From assembly GCA_023525715.1 (NCBI GenBank), contig CM042009.1:126097319-126161318 (forward strand): 64,000 nucleotides of DNA, in the 5' to 3' direction. Below are positions 12,431 to 35,684 of this stretch, piece by piece; within the stretch, counting starts at the first letter, position 1; each line of letters opens with the position of its first letter. Source of the stretch: Cichorium intybus (taxonomy: Eukaryota > Streptophyta > Magnoliopsida > Asterales > Asteraceae). The notes beneath the pieces are model-generated. The model saw only the letters and a program-made list of their open reading frames with translations, was not told the origin of the DNA and made no database searches. Position numbers and translations under genes: made by a program.

Positions 12431-14106
12431 TGCAGGATATTGTTGCATAGGAGCGTATTCGGATTGGATTTGGGGCTCGTGTAGTTTTGGAGTTTAGCTA
12501 GATATTTGATTATGTTATTAGTTTATAGATGCATATGACATTATTTCACATAGTACATTGTTCAGAGGATAATTCTGGTTTAATAAAATATTATATTTTA
12601 GAAACGTGGTTGTTTTAATTATCCTCGAAAATGTTGTGTGAAAGTGTTGATGGCATAAATGGTAATAACTTGAATGTTGATGCATCCAAAGTGTGTTGGA
12701 TTCATGAATTGTGTCTTCCATGATTGTTAAAGTAAATTTTATAAGAATCACTTCAACCAAAGGTCTAGTTGGACATGACTTTAGAATCATTTGACTTAGA
12801 GTCACATGATGAATTGAGTTCTTAATAAAATTAATTGTTGCAATAAATGAATCACCTAAAGATCCAATGGACAGGATTTTGGAATCAGTTGACTTAGAGT
12901 CACTTAGAGTCAGGTGATGAATGCATATCTTGAACAAATTAACAAAGTCATTAAATTTACATGGAGATGTAAAAGACATTAAGATTATGAGCACCGGACA
13001 CATTAGTTATTGTGAATTGCTCGAATCTTCAAACAAAACACAATTAGTTATATTTCATAATATTTGCCAATTAGTATACAAATATGGCTTCGCTTATCAG
13101 AATAAGCGATTGATTGAAACCCTGAACTGTTCAATGACTTCAAAGGAAGTATAAGATCAACAGAACCTGAGTGACAACATAAACTGAGAAAATGTTTCAC
13201 ATGTTCATCCTCTTCCAAGAACATTAATGGTTATAATGTGTCTTAGGGAAGATGATCAAGCATTGGTCGAAATAGTTCGATCCTCGATGTATAAGATACA
13301 CTTCTAATTAGCTTCGATAAATTGGATATTCAACCAGTCAGACCATTAAAGCATATGCAGAACATCTTAGACTAAGTAGGTTGCACAGACACCGTATGAA
13401 ATGTAAAGCAGGGTTCGACCCTACTTATACATGGAAAGTCCAGGGCCATGTAGCATTCGTCCGAACCTCATAACATGCCTGATACTGATCGGCAGTGTCG
13501 TTTTATTGGCCATCCCACCTGTACTTTTGAAAGAAGAGTCATTTCTAAAAGAGCTCATATTCTAAGAAACAGTGGGAGTAAGAATAATCCTGAAGGAGTT
13601 CAGGGATTAACCAAGTGAAAAAACCTCTAGTCATCACTAGGCCTTGACTAGGAATCAGGTTCCTGTTGATCCTGACATACTCTTCTCTTCGCTTGACCAG
13701 TAGTATTGGTCACTGTCATAAGGTGTTATGATCTGGGTGACATACTGATTAGTGGTAAAACACTAAGTTGGTATGGATAAGCAATCCTACTACTTGGAAG
13801 CATTGGTGAGCCCGGTTGCTACCAAATAAGAGAACCTAAAGGCGAGACTCAGTCTATGCGATAATTTGACTGATCATACACCTGGTCTAAGAACCGGTGG
13901 GAGTAATTGAATCATCAAAAGAAATTGACATACATAGAAATGTACTTATGCTTAGAGCACATCTGGTTGAGGCGATACTCAGAGTCAAGCAATTGATTTC
14001 GAGAGAAACACTCTCAATATAAGATGAAATCCGAAAGGATACTGTTTGATATAACTGCACCTTGTGAGTCGTTAGTGGAGCGTGTGTGGTTTACCGACAC
14101 ACTAAT

Positions 14107-14391
14107 AGCCACAAAAATTTTAAGGGTTTTTCTCCCTCTCTCTCTCTCTGGTTTTTCTTGTTGCTTGCTTCCAAAAGATCAACAAAGGTTAGTAATTTCT
14201 TATAATGCTAGGCCTTGTGGTGCTCGCTTCCAAAAGATCAACAAAGGTTAGTAATTTCTTTTGATTCTTTTAGTAACTTTTTGATTTGGCCCTAGGTATT
14301 TATTATATGTTCAAATAGTAAAAACATAGATCCAATTAGGTTGCATGTGAACTTAGGGTTTAAGTTTAGTTGATTTGCATAAAACCTATCA
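14107..14391 (+). repeat. truncated 3' LTR of the Copia-like element
   Basis: It matches the last part of the 5' LTR (from about 10080) and ends at the identical AAAACCTATCA. It contains a local duplication absent from the 5' copy: CAAAAGATCAACAAAGGTTA occurs twice, near 14173 and 14231. The upstream part of the LTR has been lost. Confidence 0.7.
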
Positions 14392-14396
14392 GGGGT

Positions 14397-20831
<6,435 letters not shown>

Positions 20832-20883
<52 letters not shown>
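20832..20883. repeat. (TA)n array
   Basis: A dinucleotide array of about 52 bp right of element G. Confidence 0.95.
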
Positions 20884-23823
<2,940 letters not shown>

Positions 23824-24051
23824 ATCACCTATTTATTAGTAGGTTAACCGGTGGAAATAAAGAAAAGTGGAAAAAAACCACGTGGTGGCTGACGTGGGAC
23901 TGGACAACGCGCGTATGACTAAAAAAACGCGTTAAAACTCGATAATGGTGAAAGAAAGTCACTTTCATCAGTTGGTGTATGAATCTTATCCGAAATCCTC
24001 TCATCGTTTCTTCGATTCTCTCTTTAAAATCCAAGGTCCGTAGCTCACAAA

Positions 24052-24638
24052 ATGGTTTTCGACGATCACTATCTTCGAATCGTTGAGGAAAATCGACCGT
24101 ATCCCGAGTGCGATTGTTTCATAACTGGTAAGCTGAGGATTTCATCGTCCGATTTAAACCCCAGGAGGAGATTCTTCAACTGCAGCAGATCCATGGTAAG
24201 TTCGTTTGAAGTTTGATACTTTAGGTTTACGGGTTTAGATCTAAAATGTATAAAAAGTTGTTCGAAAACCCTAACCAATAAATGTTTTTGATTTCCTTGC
24301 AGGTATCGGCTGACGCCTGTAAATGGTTCAGATGGGTAAATGATGACCTGTATAGGCACTACAAATCCGAGGTCTGCAGTTTGATGGCACTTGTTAGAAC
24401 ACAGAAAAAGGATTTGGAAGAAATTCCAAGGCTGAAAAGGAAAATTGCTGAGCTGAAGGAAGATGGAGAAGGTAAACTGGAGGTAGTTGTTCTGCGTATT
24501 ATTGAGTTGGAGGATAAGATGGTGAAGCTGAAGAAGAAGGATGAGAGGAAGCTTAAGTGGATGTGGATGATGTTCGTGGTATTGGTGGTTGTGGCAGTTG
24601 GGTGGTTCTTGAATTGTAAGGGTGTTGGTAATGGTTAG
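24052..24638 (+). CDS. GRF-type zinc-finger membrane protein carried by MULE-1
   Basis: Two exons, 24052-24195 and 24303-24638, joined in phase 0 by a GT-AG intron, give 159 residues. The N-terminal half is a GRF zinc finger: CDC at residues 20-22, NPRRRFFNC before the intron, then CKWFRWVNDD after it. This is the C-x-C, RRFF-x-C, C-x-(F/W)-x-W-D/N order of that fold. The middle is a charged, heptad-like coiled coil (about residues 75-135). The tail is a single hydrophobic segment (MFVVLVVVAVGWFL), suggesting a tail-anchored membrane protein. GRF fingers bind nucleic acid in other proteins; its role in a transposon is unknown. The first ATG that keeps the finger whole was chosen. The same gene type occupies the same place in MULE-2. 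Confidence 0.75.
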
Positions 24639-25460
24639 GGTAACGGTTAGGGAGGTTTTTGCTAGTCCTTTGGTATGTGGACTGTATATATAGTTTGGTA
24701 TGTGGACGGTTAGGGTGGTTTTTGAGATATTAGTTTGGGGGTAATTATTAGTTATGGCATGTGGTTGAAGTTGGTTTAGGGTTTGGGGGTAATTGTCTTC
24801 ATTTTTTGTCATGTCCAGTTATATAGGGTGGGACATGTACTTTTGTGGAAAGTTGGAACCATTTTTTGGATGGGATCACGTGGAAAAGGATCCGTGACCC
24901 ATCTTTTGATGTAAAAAAGACACAAGTAATATATAAATGATAGTGGGACAATGATCCTCGTTTTGTAACATGATTGTACCATTTTGGGAGTATTATAATG
25001 GGCCACAACTAGTGGGGGGACCAAACCAAAACCTGATTTGTCATTATCCCATCAAAGTCTAACAAGAATGTTCCATTTTAAAGTAGAATGTTATAATTGA
25101 TTTGCAGTTGAACAGATAAAATGACATCCATTATTAAAGTACAATGCCATGAATTAATAAAGTTAAGTTATATACCACGTGGGTGTAACACATAACCAAA
25201 AGTACAATGCTATAAATGATATGCATTTTAAACTACAATGCTATAAATGATATTCAATTGTCATAACCTGATTTGCATGGAATATTCAATTTAATAATGC
25301 AACATGCAATATCATTACCAAAAGTGGTATGCACATGCACACCAACATGTTGCCAATAGTTAATACACATCAAATAGTTAAACATACGAATCCATTCAGA
25401 CACAAGTCTTAAACACACCAATTAAGGAGAACAGATAATCATTTAACTACAAATATGAAA
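24639..25460. other. non-coding middle of MULE-1
   Basis: This is the 3' flank between the converging GRF and transposase genes. Short repeated pieces such as AAGTACAATGC and CTATAAATGAT occur several times from about 25085 to 25270. No gene is seen. Confidence 0.5.
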
Positions 25461-25966
25461 CTAGTCCAAGCTGACTGGTTTGGATGCTGAATTCCCTTCC
25501 CCATTTACTCCAATGATATTCCTGGATAGCTTTTTCTTCACAATTCTCTCAGATTTTCTTATATGTTCAAGTTTCTCTTTTTTCACCTGCTTGAAAACTG
25601 TTGCATGCCTTTGTATTGGGAGCCCTTCAGTTTGCATTGGAATATCTTGTGTAACTCCCTCAGTCTGGACTGCATCATCATCAACTTCATTTGCAGTTGG
25701 ATTTATTTCCATTGGCATCTGAAATAGTTATAATACAATGAAAGTTGCAATTATAAGTTTGTTGCCTATTTAGGAAAAAATGCCAAAGTACATTGCTATT
25801 TACTACAGTTTACTTTAAAAAGACACACCTGCTTATCAACTGTTGCATGAGTTTGCAATTGGACCCCTTCAGTTTCCATTGGAATTTCTTGTGTAACTCC
25901 CTCAGTGGGGACTGCATCATCATCAACTTCATTTCTAGTTCCAGGTGTCATCCTATTTGCAGGCTC

Positions 25967-28900
25967 TGTTAATTCGGATTTGACGTGTGCAAAATAATAA
26001 TAACATAAAGATCAAATCAAATATCCAAGGTGCCTAATGATTAATTATCAAATATGTGATGTCACACCCTCAAACCGTATTGGCGGAATAGTTTAAGGGT
26101 GGATGACTTCATGAACAATATCATAACAAAGTTGCACAATAGTGAAAACCAAGCAAACAACCATCATTACATAATTGCAAATGTTACATAGTTTAACTGT
26201 ATCATGTTTCAAATACAATTATAATGATATCGAAACAGGCAAAAATGACATCGTAACGTCCTTTCTTGTAGCGCTTGATTTACCAAATCAGTTTCCTGAG
26301 AATACAAGTAGTTGAAAAAGTGTCAACAATTAAGTTGGTGAGTTCATAAGATTTTTGTGTAAGAAACGTCCTTTGTTTGTAACGATAGTGTTGAAAACCA
26401 AGAAAATCCAATATTTTCTTATAAAATGTTCCAAGTCTTTAAATCCCAAAGACTAAAATGTAATATGTAAACTGTAGTGTACTTTCTTTGAAATGTGTGT
26501 ATCCACGTAAACAATTTATAAAAATATTAAGTTGATTATTTTCCCATGTGAGATACCATATAACCATACTGTGACTAGTTGGCCTGCTGCGACGTTCTTC
26601 AGGCGTCGGAATGTTAGACATTTGGATACCTCAGACCTGCCGGTCAAGCTGTAGCTAGCAGCTCAGGTGCGGGGTTGTCAAGCCCCGTATAGATCTATAC
26701 TCAAATATCGCGCTCTCTTACCGAGACTCTGGTTATATAAATGTTCAGGACTTATAGTAGGTACTTATAAAAGTACTTTGAAGATTCATCTCACAAAAAT
26801 GTATGTATTCCAATCAACTTGTTTACGTACGATTTGTATATAAAAACTCTTGTAATCGTCCATTATCATTTTTCCCATGATAATATAGTATAGTAAAATA
26901 ATTATATATTTTTATATAATTATTTTTGTCATGTTTAAATGTCATAGTAACCTTTTGTTCATAAACTATTCCAATAATAGTCTATTTTTAGTAATTGCGT
27001 CGTAATAACCTTATTTTTGTGAATAATAGCGAAATAACTTGTTCAAAGATTATAAATATTATCTTTTGAGATATTTCACACAAAAATAATATAATAACTT
27101 GATCATAACAATTTTTGCTAGAAAATAGTGTCTTTATTTATGAAAACGTAGTTTTTACTAGTTTTCGTTTTTATAACGTTTTTATTCAAGATCTAGCATC
27201 TTTGTACACTTTATTTGTAGTTTAGTAACTTTTACACAACTTAGTATGTCAAAGTGTTCACAATACATGGATCTACTCATATTTCATGCCAAAATCATAT
27301 TTATAACCTTTTTGTCCAAGATCTAGCATTTTTACACACTTATATTATAGTCTAGTAACTTTTATACAAGTATATAATGGATCATTATGAACATCATACA
27401 AAGATCTATCCATATTTCATATCAAGGGTATTTTTACCCAAACACTAACTTTATAAACTTGTGTAAATCAACATATATAACATTTAAACATATATATACT
27501 TGAATAAAACAACATTTATAGTTAAAGAACTTGTATTCTCCCCCAAAAAGGTTTGAAAAGATGAAAATGAGGGGTATGAACTCACCTTGAGTGTGGATCT
27601 TAGGATTCCTTGGGAGAAGATTGAAGATTTTGGTTCTAAGACCCGAGGGACCATTGGACAAAGCTATTATCCAATGGATTTCTGTGAGTATGTGTGTATA
27701 AAAGAGTATATGAAGGTATTTAGAACTTAAATCACTAGATGATCATAACTTACCAAGAGGGCTTGAAAGATCTTTGAATATGATGGAGTTTGGAGCTTAA
27801 AGACCTTTGAACAAATCTAATATCCAATGGATATAGATGGATGTTAGTGTGTGTAAAAGGTGTAAAACTTATATCAAGTTGTTTAGAATCAAAGGATGGT
27901 TGAAACTTACCACTTGAACTTGTGAATGGAGCTTGGAATTGAAGTTTGAAGATGATGATGGTGAGGGTTTTCTTGGCCGAGAGCAAGGAAGAAGAGAGGA
28001 GAGGAAGAGTGTGGTGAAGTGTGTTGGTTGCAAATGGATGGTTAGTTAAGGCCTTGGAAGTGTAAGCTTGATTTTTTTTTAATAAAAAGAATTATAGCCT
28101 TTTAAGGCCTAATATTATAAAATCAAAAGAAGCTTTATGGTGTCATGGTATGTCCCCCCATGGGGCTGCCGATTTTGGAGAGGGGGGTGGGGTGGGGTGG
28201 TGTGGTTTTTATAAAATAGCAACATACTTTATAAAAATGAGTGATTTTTATAGAATAGTAAGTCGTTTTAGTGAAATTTTGTGCGTTTTTGACGAAACGA
28301 AGTTCTAATTAATTATTTTGTATAAAAACATTGCCAAACATCTAATTTGATTGAATTTTGACTCGTTGGATGTCGAAATACGCGTTCAAGTGCAGTATAC
28401 TTCCGTTTTCGCGATTTTCGGCATTTTACCGAAAATTGCATTTAGCTTTGAAATTAAATACTAGATATTATTACGTTACTTATCATATGAATTGTTATTT
28501 CATATTTGATGTTTAAGGCACCTCGTTTTGTATTTTGAGTCCAAACCCTGTGTACATTTATCCGTACTCAGCGGTTTAATCGTTATAACTTTCACATACG
28601 AACTCCGTTTTCGACGTTCTATATATCGAAACTTTCGTATTTACAAGTAGATTGTTTTATGAATATTATTATTCTCAAAATAATAATTGTAAGATTATCG
28701 AATTTTTACGCTACAGTAGTCTGCTGTCTGCATTTTCGATTTTTAATCGATAATTGTTTTGATTTAGCATACGTAATACTATAATATAAATAATTCATCG
28801 CAAAAGTTAGGGAAAATAACTTTTCAACATATAAATTAACGTACGCGTCGTTTGATTACAGTTGACTTTTGTTGAACAAAATTTACAATTGTCACATGTG

Positions 28901-29105
28901 AGATGTACAAAAGATCTTGCCCCAATCCATAGGATGAGCATAAGCAAATACAATCTCACATTGTGAGCTCTACCTAACAAATGACATAAACAATACTATA
29001 TATAGGTAGGCCACCAAATTAGGGCAAGGCCCAATAAACATAGTTTTACAATGGGTCGACCAAACTTGTAAACATCAATCCATGTAGGGCCTTTGTACCC
29101 CAACA
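25967..29105 (-). repeat. left (3') LTR of the nested element, split by a solo LTR
   Basis: The two parts, 25967-26059 and 28902-29105, together match the right LTR along its whole length. Confidence 0.85.
26060..28896 (+). mobile_element. solo Gypsy-like LTR inside an LTR
   Basis: It begins TGTCACACCCTCAAACCG and ends TTGTCACA. It is flanked by the 5-bp duplication TGTGA at 26055-26059 and 28897-28901. No second LTR, primer-binding site or pol sequence is present. A single terminal-repeat unit with TG...CA ends and a 5-bp duplication is the product of recombination between two LTRs. The long LTR (2.84 kb) and the TGTCACACCC start fit large Ty3/Gypsy-type LTRs of plants. It contains degenerate internal repeats (for example AAGATCTAGCAT near 27190 and 27310). 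Confidence 0.8.
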
Positions 29106-31195
29106 ATCTCCCCCTCAAAGGGCGGAATTGATGATGTGTCGCAATATGGATAATGAGCACTAGCGGAACCGAAGATGCTGACAACACAGGGTGTAGAAAC
29201 GAATCCTCGAATCTCCAAACGTCGGTAGTCTACAAAACGAGTCGTGGGATAATGGCGTCATTAGAACTGTGCTATAGAGGATATCTGCAACCTCAAGCAA
29301 TAAATAGTAACCCCGAAGTTAAACATAAGCGAACACTCGTCAAGTAAACCCACTTCGGAATCGAAATCCAATCGCCTCATATATGTGAAAAACTCCCCCT
29401 CAACGTTTCATTGGCCTTCAAAAAATGTGATCGTGAAATAACCCGCTAAATATGGGAATGCGATCAATCGGAAATTTATAAAAACTCCCCCTCGAGTGAG
29501 GGTCTAAAATTTTACTAATGTGGGTTCGGATGGGTTTTTGGTGTTTGGATTTGATTGTTTCTTTTGCACTGAAGGGTCCGAATGGGTGTTGGGTTCGTGG
29601 TTTAAGATTGGGCTGGTGGAGTCCAATGAACGTGGGCTGCAATTCAATTACGTTTCAACAACAGGGTCCAAATTGAGGTTGCATGTTTTTGCTTATAAGT
29701 TGACCACAAAGTCAACTGTGTATTCGTCCCCATTTAACGTTGCGACTTCACATCTTCTTCCAAATTCCCTTTTGCATCACCGATTTTCACATCATCATTA
29801 CCAAAATAAGTTCCGAAGGCAACTCCGATCGACTACCATCCGATTTTGTTTTGCAATTGGCACTTCAGCGAGCTCTTACTCACCGAAGGGATCTTCCCTT
29901 CGTTCCGATTGAACTCAAATCCGAAGGCCTTCGGTACCATTGTCATCTTGATTTTCTTCTCCATTGATTCACTCCAAGCAAACCTGTGGTTGCAGTGGTC
30001 ATCGAAGTCAACCCATCACTTCTGCATCATCTTTCTTCAAAATTCCGATTAACACCCAAAAATTGGTTCCGAAGGTATCCCGTTCACTTCTTCATCTCCA
30101 ATTCAGTTTCCTTCACCGTTAGTTCCGTCTTCTCAGCACTCACTTATCCCCATTTCCAGATTCAATCATTATCCCCATTTCCAGATTCAATCCAGTCAAC
30201 ATCGGTGTTCACAATTATCCAACCATTCCGAAGCACAAACAACTTATCTCGATATACCCATGTGATTGAAGATCTGGACCCATTTTTCGTCAAAACAATT
30301 AGCATCAAAGCTGAAGAACAACATTTGAATACCAAAGAACATCATCGGTAACTCAACACATCCCTAATTTTCCAGAAACAAGTCTAAAATCAGGTGGTAC
30401 CGTGTTCATTATCGGCAAACACGTATGATGTGATTATCGATTTTGGATTTCTTGTGGTTTATTTTCATTCACGAGAAGTTCACATTCTTCACAGATCTGG
30501 AATTTCATGTTCAGTTCATTGTTATCGATTGGTTTTGACGATTGTTGACATGATGATTAATTGATTTTGGTAACAGAATGGAAGAAACGAAAAACGGGAG
30601 TAAAATGGGATTGTTAGATCCGTGCAAATCGAGATCTAGATTGGAGTATTTCTCAGGAGTTGGAATCGATATACATATTTGACCATAGATTCATTCAAAC
30701 AAAGATGATAAGAGCAGATGTGAATATTAGTTTGTGATTTGGACTTAGATTTGTACTGTACGCATTTATTGAACAAATGAAATTTGAATCAACCTAAGAA
30801 TAGATCTGGAAATGAAGGTTTTGGGCATGTGAACAATATTTTTCAGATCTGTCGATGAAAACAAAAATGGTATGAACAAGGTCTATGAACTGTAATGATG
30901 AATCTGAAGTAAAGATGTATATCCAACAATCAAGATGAACATTAAAAGAAAGATGAACATTAAAAAAAGGATGAGCCAACTCTTTTATGAATAGTAGAAT
31001 CTTGATTATGAACACCATGATGAACACCAAGAACAAATAAGATGAACAATATCCCAAAAAGATAAATGAATCCAAACATTCATGAGAGGCTCACCAACAA
31101 TCCTTGAAACTTAAAACAATCTTCAAAAGTTGTCAAATCAAGATCGTTCCTTTAAAATAATCGCTAGATTTTCAGGGTATGGCTCTGATACCAAT
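29106..31195 (-). other. internal region of the nested LTR element
   Basis: The internal sequence lies between the purine tract and the primer-binding site. No gag, protease, integrase or reverse transcriptase was recognised. Plus-strand frames of about 120-130 codons at 29520-30351 overlap one another and match no family I know. They may reflect captured host sequence or chance. Confidence 0.6.
31181..31194 (-). other. primer-binding site of the nested LTR element
   Basis: On the minus strand this reads TTGGTATCAGAGCC, complementary to the 3' end of plant initiator methionine tRNA. It lies directly next to the 5' LTR. Confidence 0.85.
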
Positions 31196-31492
31196 TGTTA
31201 ATTTGGATTTGACGTGTGCGGAATAATAATAACGTAAAGATCGAATCAAATATCCAAGGTGCCGAATGATTAATTATCAAATATGTGAGATGTACAAAAG
31301 ATCTTGCTCCAATCTATAGGATGAGCATAAGCAAATACAATCTCACATTGTGAGCTCTACCTAATAAATGACATAAACAATACTATATATAGGTAGGCCA
31401 CCAAATTAGGGCAATGCCCAATAAACATAGTTTTACAATGGGCCGACCAAGTTTGCAAACATCAATCCATGTAGGGCCTTTGTACCCCAACA
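31196..31492 (-). repeat. right (5') LTR of the nested element
   Basis: A complete 297-bp LTR with TG...CA ends, next to the primer-binding site. Confidence 0.9.
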
Positions 31493-34378
31493 AGCTCAAC
31501 TTGTGCAGCTTGTTGCTGAGTTACATGTTGTTTACCTGGTGCAGTTTTTGCATTTGCAGGCTCACCTCGTGCATGTCTTCTTGTTTCATCTTGGTTCAGC
31601 AACAAAAATTAGTGTACATTTATAACATATGGTCAAAGTATTATACTTGTTCCTTATTCCCATGTGTTTTCTTTGCCTTCTTAACATTCAACTTTGTTGG
31701 TCTTTCCCTCTTTTTACATGTTGACTTGTTATGTCCCGTTTCATGGCACACACTACACATCATAATCTTCCCAGTTTTTGAAACCTTATGCTTCCCAATT
31801 CTTTCAGTAGCATCTCTCTTACGTTTGACAGTGGGCCTTCCAGGCATTCTTCTGAATGTTGGTGGCAATGGTGGAATGTAAGATGTTTTTGGCCACATGC
31901 TACTGCCATTCATAGGTGATATGCAATACTTGTAAGACTTTAGGTACATAGCTCTACTAAAGTATGGGTGCACATACTTCTCCACATCTCTATTAAGAAA
32001 ACTTATTGCTGCCACAGAATGTACACAACCACACCCATTCAACTGCCATAACCTACAAGAACAAGTTTTGTTGTCTAGGTTGACCTCATAAGCTTCTCCT
32101 TCACACATAGTCTCAAATTTCTGAAGTCCACTAGGTAACACTTGCCAAAACCTTTGCTTTATCTTCAATAAGTTTAACTGATGTCTAATTGCTGGTGAAA
32201 TGTCACTTGACCATCCTTTTCCCTTCATTTTGAATAACATTTCCATCATATACAACCTTAATTCCTCTAACATGGTTATTATGGGTTTTCTCCTTGCTTC
32301 AACAATAATTGCATTAAAACTCTCAGATAAACCATTTTCAGTAGCTGCACAGCATCTACCTGTTTCAAAAAAAGCCCTTGACCAACTCTTTGGGTCCTTG
32401 TCCATCAAATACTTTTGGGGCTGGTGACAAAGTGTCTCTATTTCCTTCATAAAGACTTTGAAAGACTGTTCTGTTGTAGCATTTGATGCTTTCCAAAAAA
32501 GATTTTCAAAGTGTGCACTAGGGAATTTCTTTTTAAAGTTTGAACAAATGTGTCGTGCACATTGTATGTGCTCAACTTGAGGGAGCACGTCCTTAACAGC
32601 CTCCATTAGGCCCATATATAAACATATATCATGGGTAATGTGTGAGTTTAAATGTTAATCATTACAAATAAAGTTTGATAAAATAGTTTTATATTACCTT
32701 ATGTTGATCAGACATCAATGTTAACCCATCTCCAAGGCTCAAGTTAAGATCTTTTATGAGTAAATCAAGAAACCATTTCCAATTTTCCTTGTTCTCAACA
32801 CACACAACTGCCCAAGCTATAGGGTATATATGATTATTTTCATCTCTACCCACAGCACAAAGTAACTCCCCTTGACAAATTCCTTTCAGGAAACAACCAT
32901 TTATGCCTTTCATCCTTCTACAACCTTCCATCCATCCTTTCTTAACAACATCAAAACATACATAAAGTTTGCTAAAATAGTTTTTACCATCGGGCATTGA
33001 CAGAACATCCAATTTCACAATTGAATCTGGGTTTGACCTTCTAATCTCCTTCATGTAAGACCATAACTTAGCATAGTGTTCAGTCAATGTACCCTTGATT
33101 AAATTGATGGCATGTTGTCTTGCCGTCCTACATTGGCTTAGACTAACATCTATTCCAAATTTTTTAATCACCTCTAGTCTTAGTTGTCTAATACTCAGTT
33201 TTTGTCTATGTAACATTTCCTTTGTGTAATGACTTCCAATCCAAGAGTATGCGACAACTGATCCTAACTTGTAGTTTCTTGCACAGTTAATATCACTTTT
33301 CAAAGACTTTATTTGAAATGAATGTTCATCTCCCATCCATGATGCCCATAATCTAAAGCTACATTCCCCTTGACTACACTTCACCAACAACCTTTTATTA
33401 TCATTCTTCTTGAAAACAAGTTGGTATCCATTTGCCACAACATAGTTACACAACATGTATTTTAGCTGTTTTGGGTTCTCGAATCTCAAACCTAGAATGG
33501 GTTTTTGAGCCTTCCAATGTATTTTATCATTAAAGGTAGGATGAACAACACCTTCTTCCTCACTCTCTTTGTCCTCATTAACTTCATCTTGAGGATACAT
33601 TTTGCTAAGAAATTCATCATCAGCAGTGTTGTTCATTTTTGGAATTTCATTTTCATCTATCATATCTTCCGAATCCTGGAAACCAGGTACATCGTCTTCT
33701 TCATTCGTTTGCTTGTTTACAGCTTCAGGAACTTCATTATCCCTTGATTGTATTACAGACCCTTCTTCTTCACTAGTCAACACAAAATTCATGTCTTCAT
33801 CGAACCATTCTTCTAACCCTGACCCAATATGGTCCATAAACAAAGAAATTTCTTTGGTTTCAGTCTCTGTAAAAGCTTGATTAGCATCGTCTAAAAATTT
33901 CCCATAATCCAAATCGTTCTCTATTAATCTAAGGCCTTGTGAAAATGGTCGATTTGGGATACAATAATACAGTTTCTCACAAGGGACCCCAACAAATCTT
34001 TCAAGCTAGGACCCAGACTCGTGAAGATTCCTTGCAGCAAAATCAACATCGGTAAATAGTACACTCTCACCATAAGCATAAGAACAAAGATGTCGTAAAA
34101 ACATACCGTTATAGTGGCACCGAACTTTAAAGTAAACTAGATCAGGCATGTTACTAGCCATGCACCTTCGAACTATGAAACCCTAGATGATCGTCTTCTT
34201 TTGGATAAATTTCAGCGAACAAGCAAGGTTCAGAGATACACACTCTGCTTCATTAAAGAGTCTTTATCAATTGATTTTAATGCCATGTCATCCTATTATT
34301 AAATCTAAATATTCCAACCCAGCATTAAAACTTCCAACTCAGCATTAAAACCCTTTTAACCGGTTACCCTCCCTTAAC

Positions 34379-35683
<1,305 letters not shown>

Positions 35684-35684
<1 letters not shown>

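Larger units (their letters stand above)
8937..14391 (+). mobile_element. degenerate full-length Copia-like LTR retrotransposon
   Basis: The outer ends are TGTTGGATTAGG and AAAACCTATCA, flanked by the same 5-mer GGGGT at 8932-8936 and 14392-14396, a normal integrase-generated duplication. A primer-binding site follows the 5' LTR at 10343 (TGGTATCAGAGC). The 3' LTR is reduced to its last 285 bp, and the boundary with internal sequence is rearranged. The segment AGTGGAGCGTGTGTGG occurs at about 11120, 11205 and 14073. The internal region carries only a broken gag-like remnant, so the element cannot be autonomous. Confidence 0.75.
25967..31492 (-). mobile_element. non-autonomous LTR retrotransposon nested in the MULE-1 transposase
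   Basis: In minus orientation the element has LTRs (TGTTGGGGTAC at the start, ending AATTAACA), a primer-binding site TTGGTATCAGAGCC at 31181-31194 and a purine tract TTTGAGGGGGAGAT next to the 3' LTR. The right LTR is 297 bp. The left LTR is also exactly 297 bp once the nested solo LTR and one 5-bp duplication are removed. The internal part is 2.09 kb and has no gag or pol, so this is a TRIM/LARD-like element. The flanks GGCTC and AGCTC are the target duplication with one mismatch. Removing the element rejoins the transposase frame (QVE-PANR). Confidence 0.85.
25461..34161 (-). pseudogene. MuDR-type transposase of MULE-1, interrupted and mutated
   Basis: Minus-strand gene starting at 34161. 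Order: a PB1-like N-terminal domain, an acidic stretch, the MuDR DNA-binding region, the DDE transposase core (exon to 32698, next exon from 32612), a SWIM finger (CSCRLWQLNGCGCVH), the MPGRPTVKRKR motif and a CCHC knuckle (CSVCHETGHNKSTC). Its tail exons lie at 31497-31590 and, beyond the nested LTR element, at 25461-25966, where the stretch around VDDDAV-TEGVTQ is duplicated. Damage: an in-frame TAG at 34006-34008; no AG acceptor before GLMEAVKD (the sequence reads TATATG); GINGCFLKG where MULE-2 has GLDGCFLKG, so the expected first catalytic Asp is Asn (AAT for GAT); and the retroelement in the tail exon. The core is otherwise open over 1.2 kb and 1 kb, suggesting recent loss. Confidence 0.85.

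Noticed and set aside
12518..13003. 161-codon minus-strand frame
   Set aside because: No domain recognised. It lies antisense inside a degenerate Copia-like element, with composition expected from AT-rich DNA.
24069..24812. 247-codon minus-strand open frame
   Set aside because: It is antisense to the GRF zinc-finger gene, has no recognisable domain and spans the GRF intron. It is a shadow frame.
29520..30351. Plus-strand frames of 121-130 codons in the nested LTR element
   Set aside because: They overlap in different frames, lack recognisable domains, and run opposite to the element. I treat them as chance or captured non-coding sequence.
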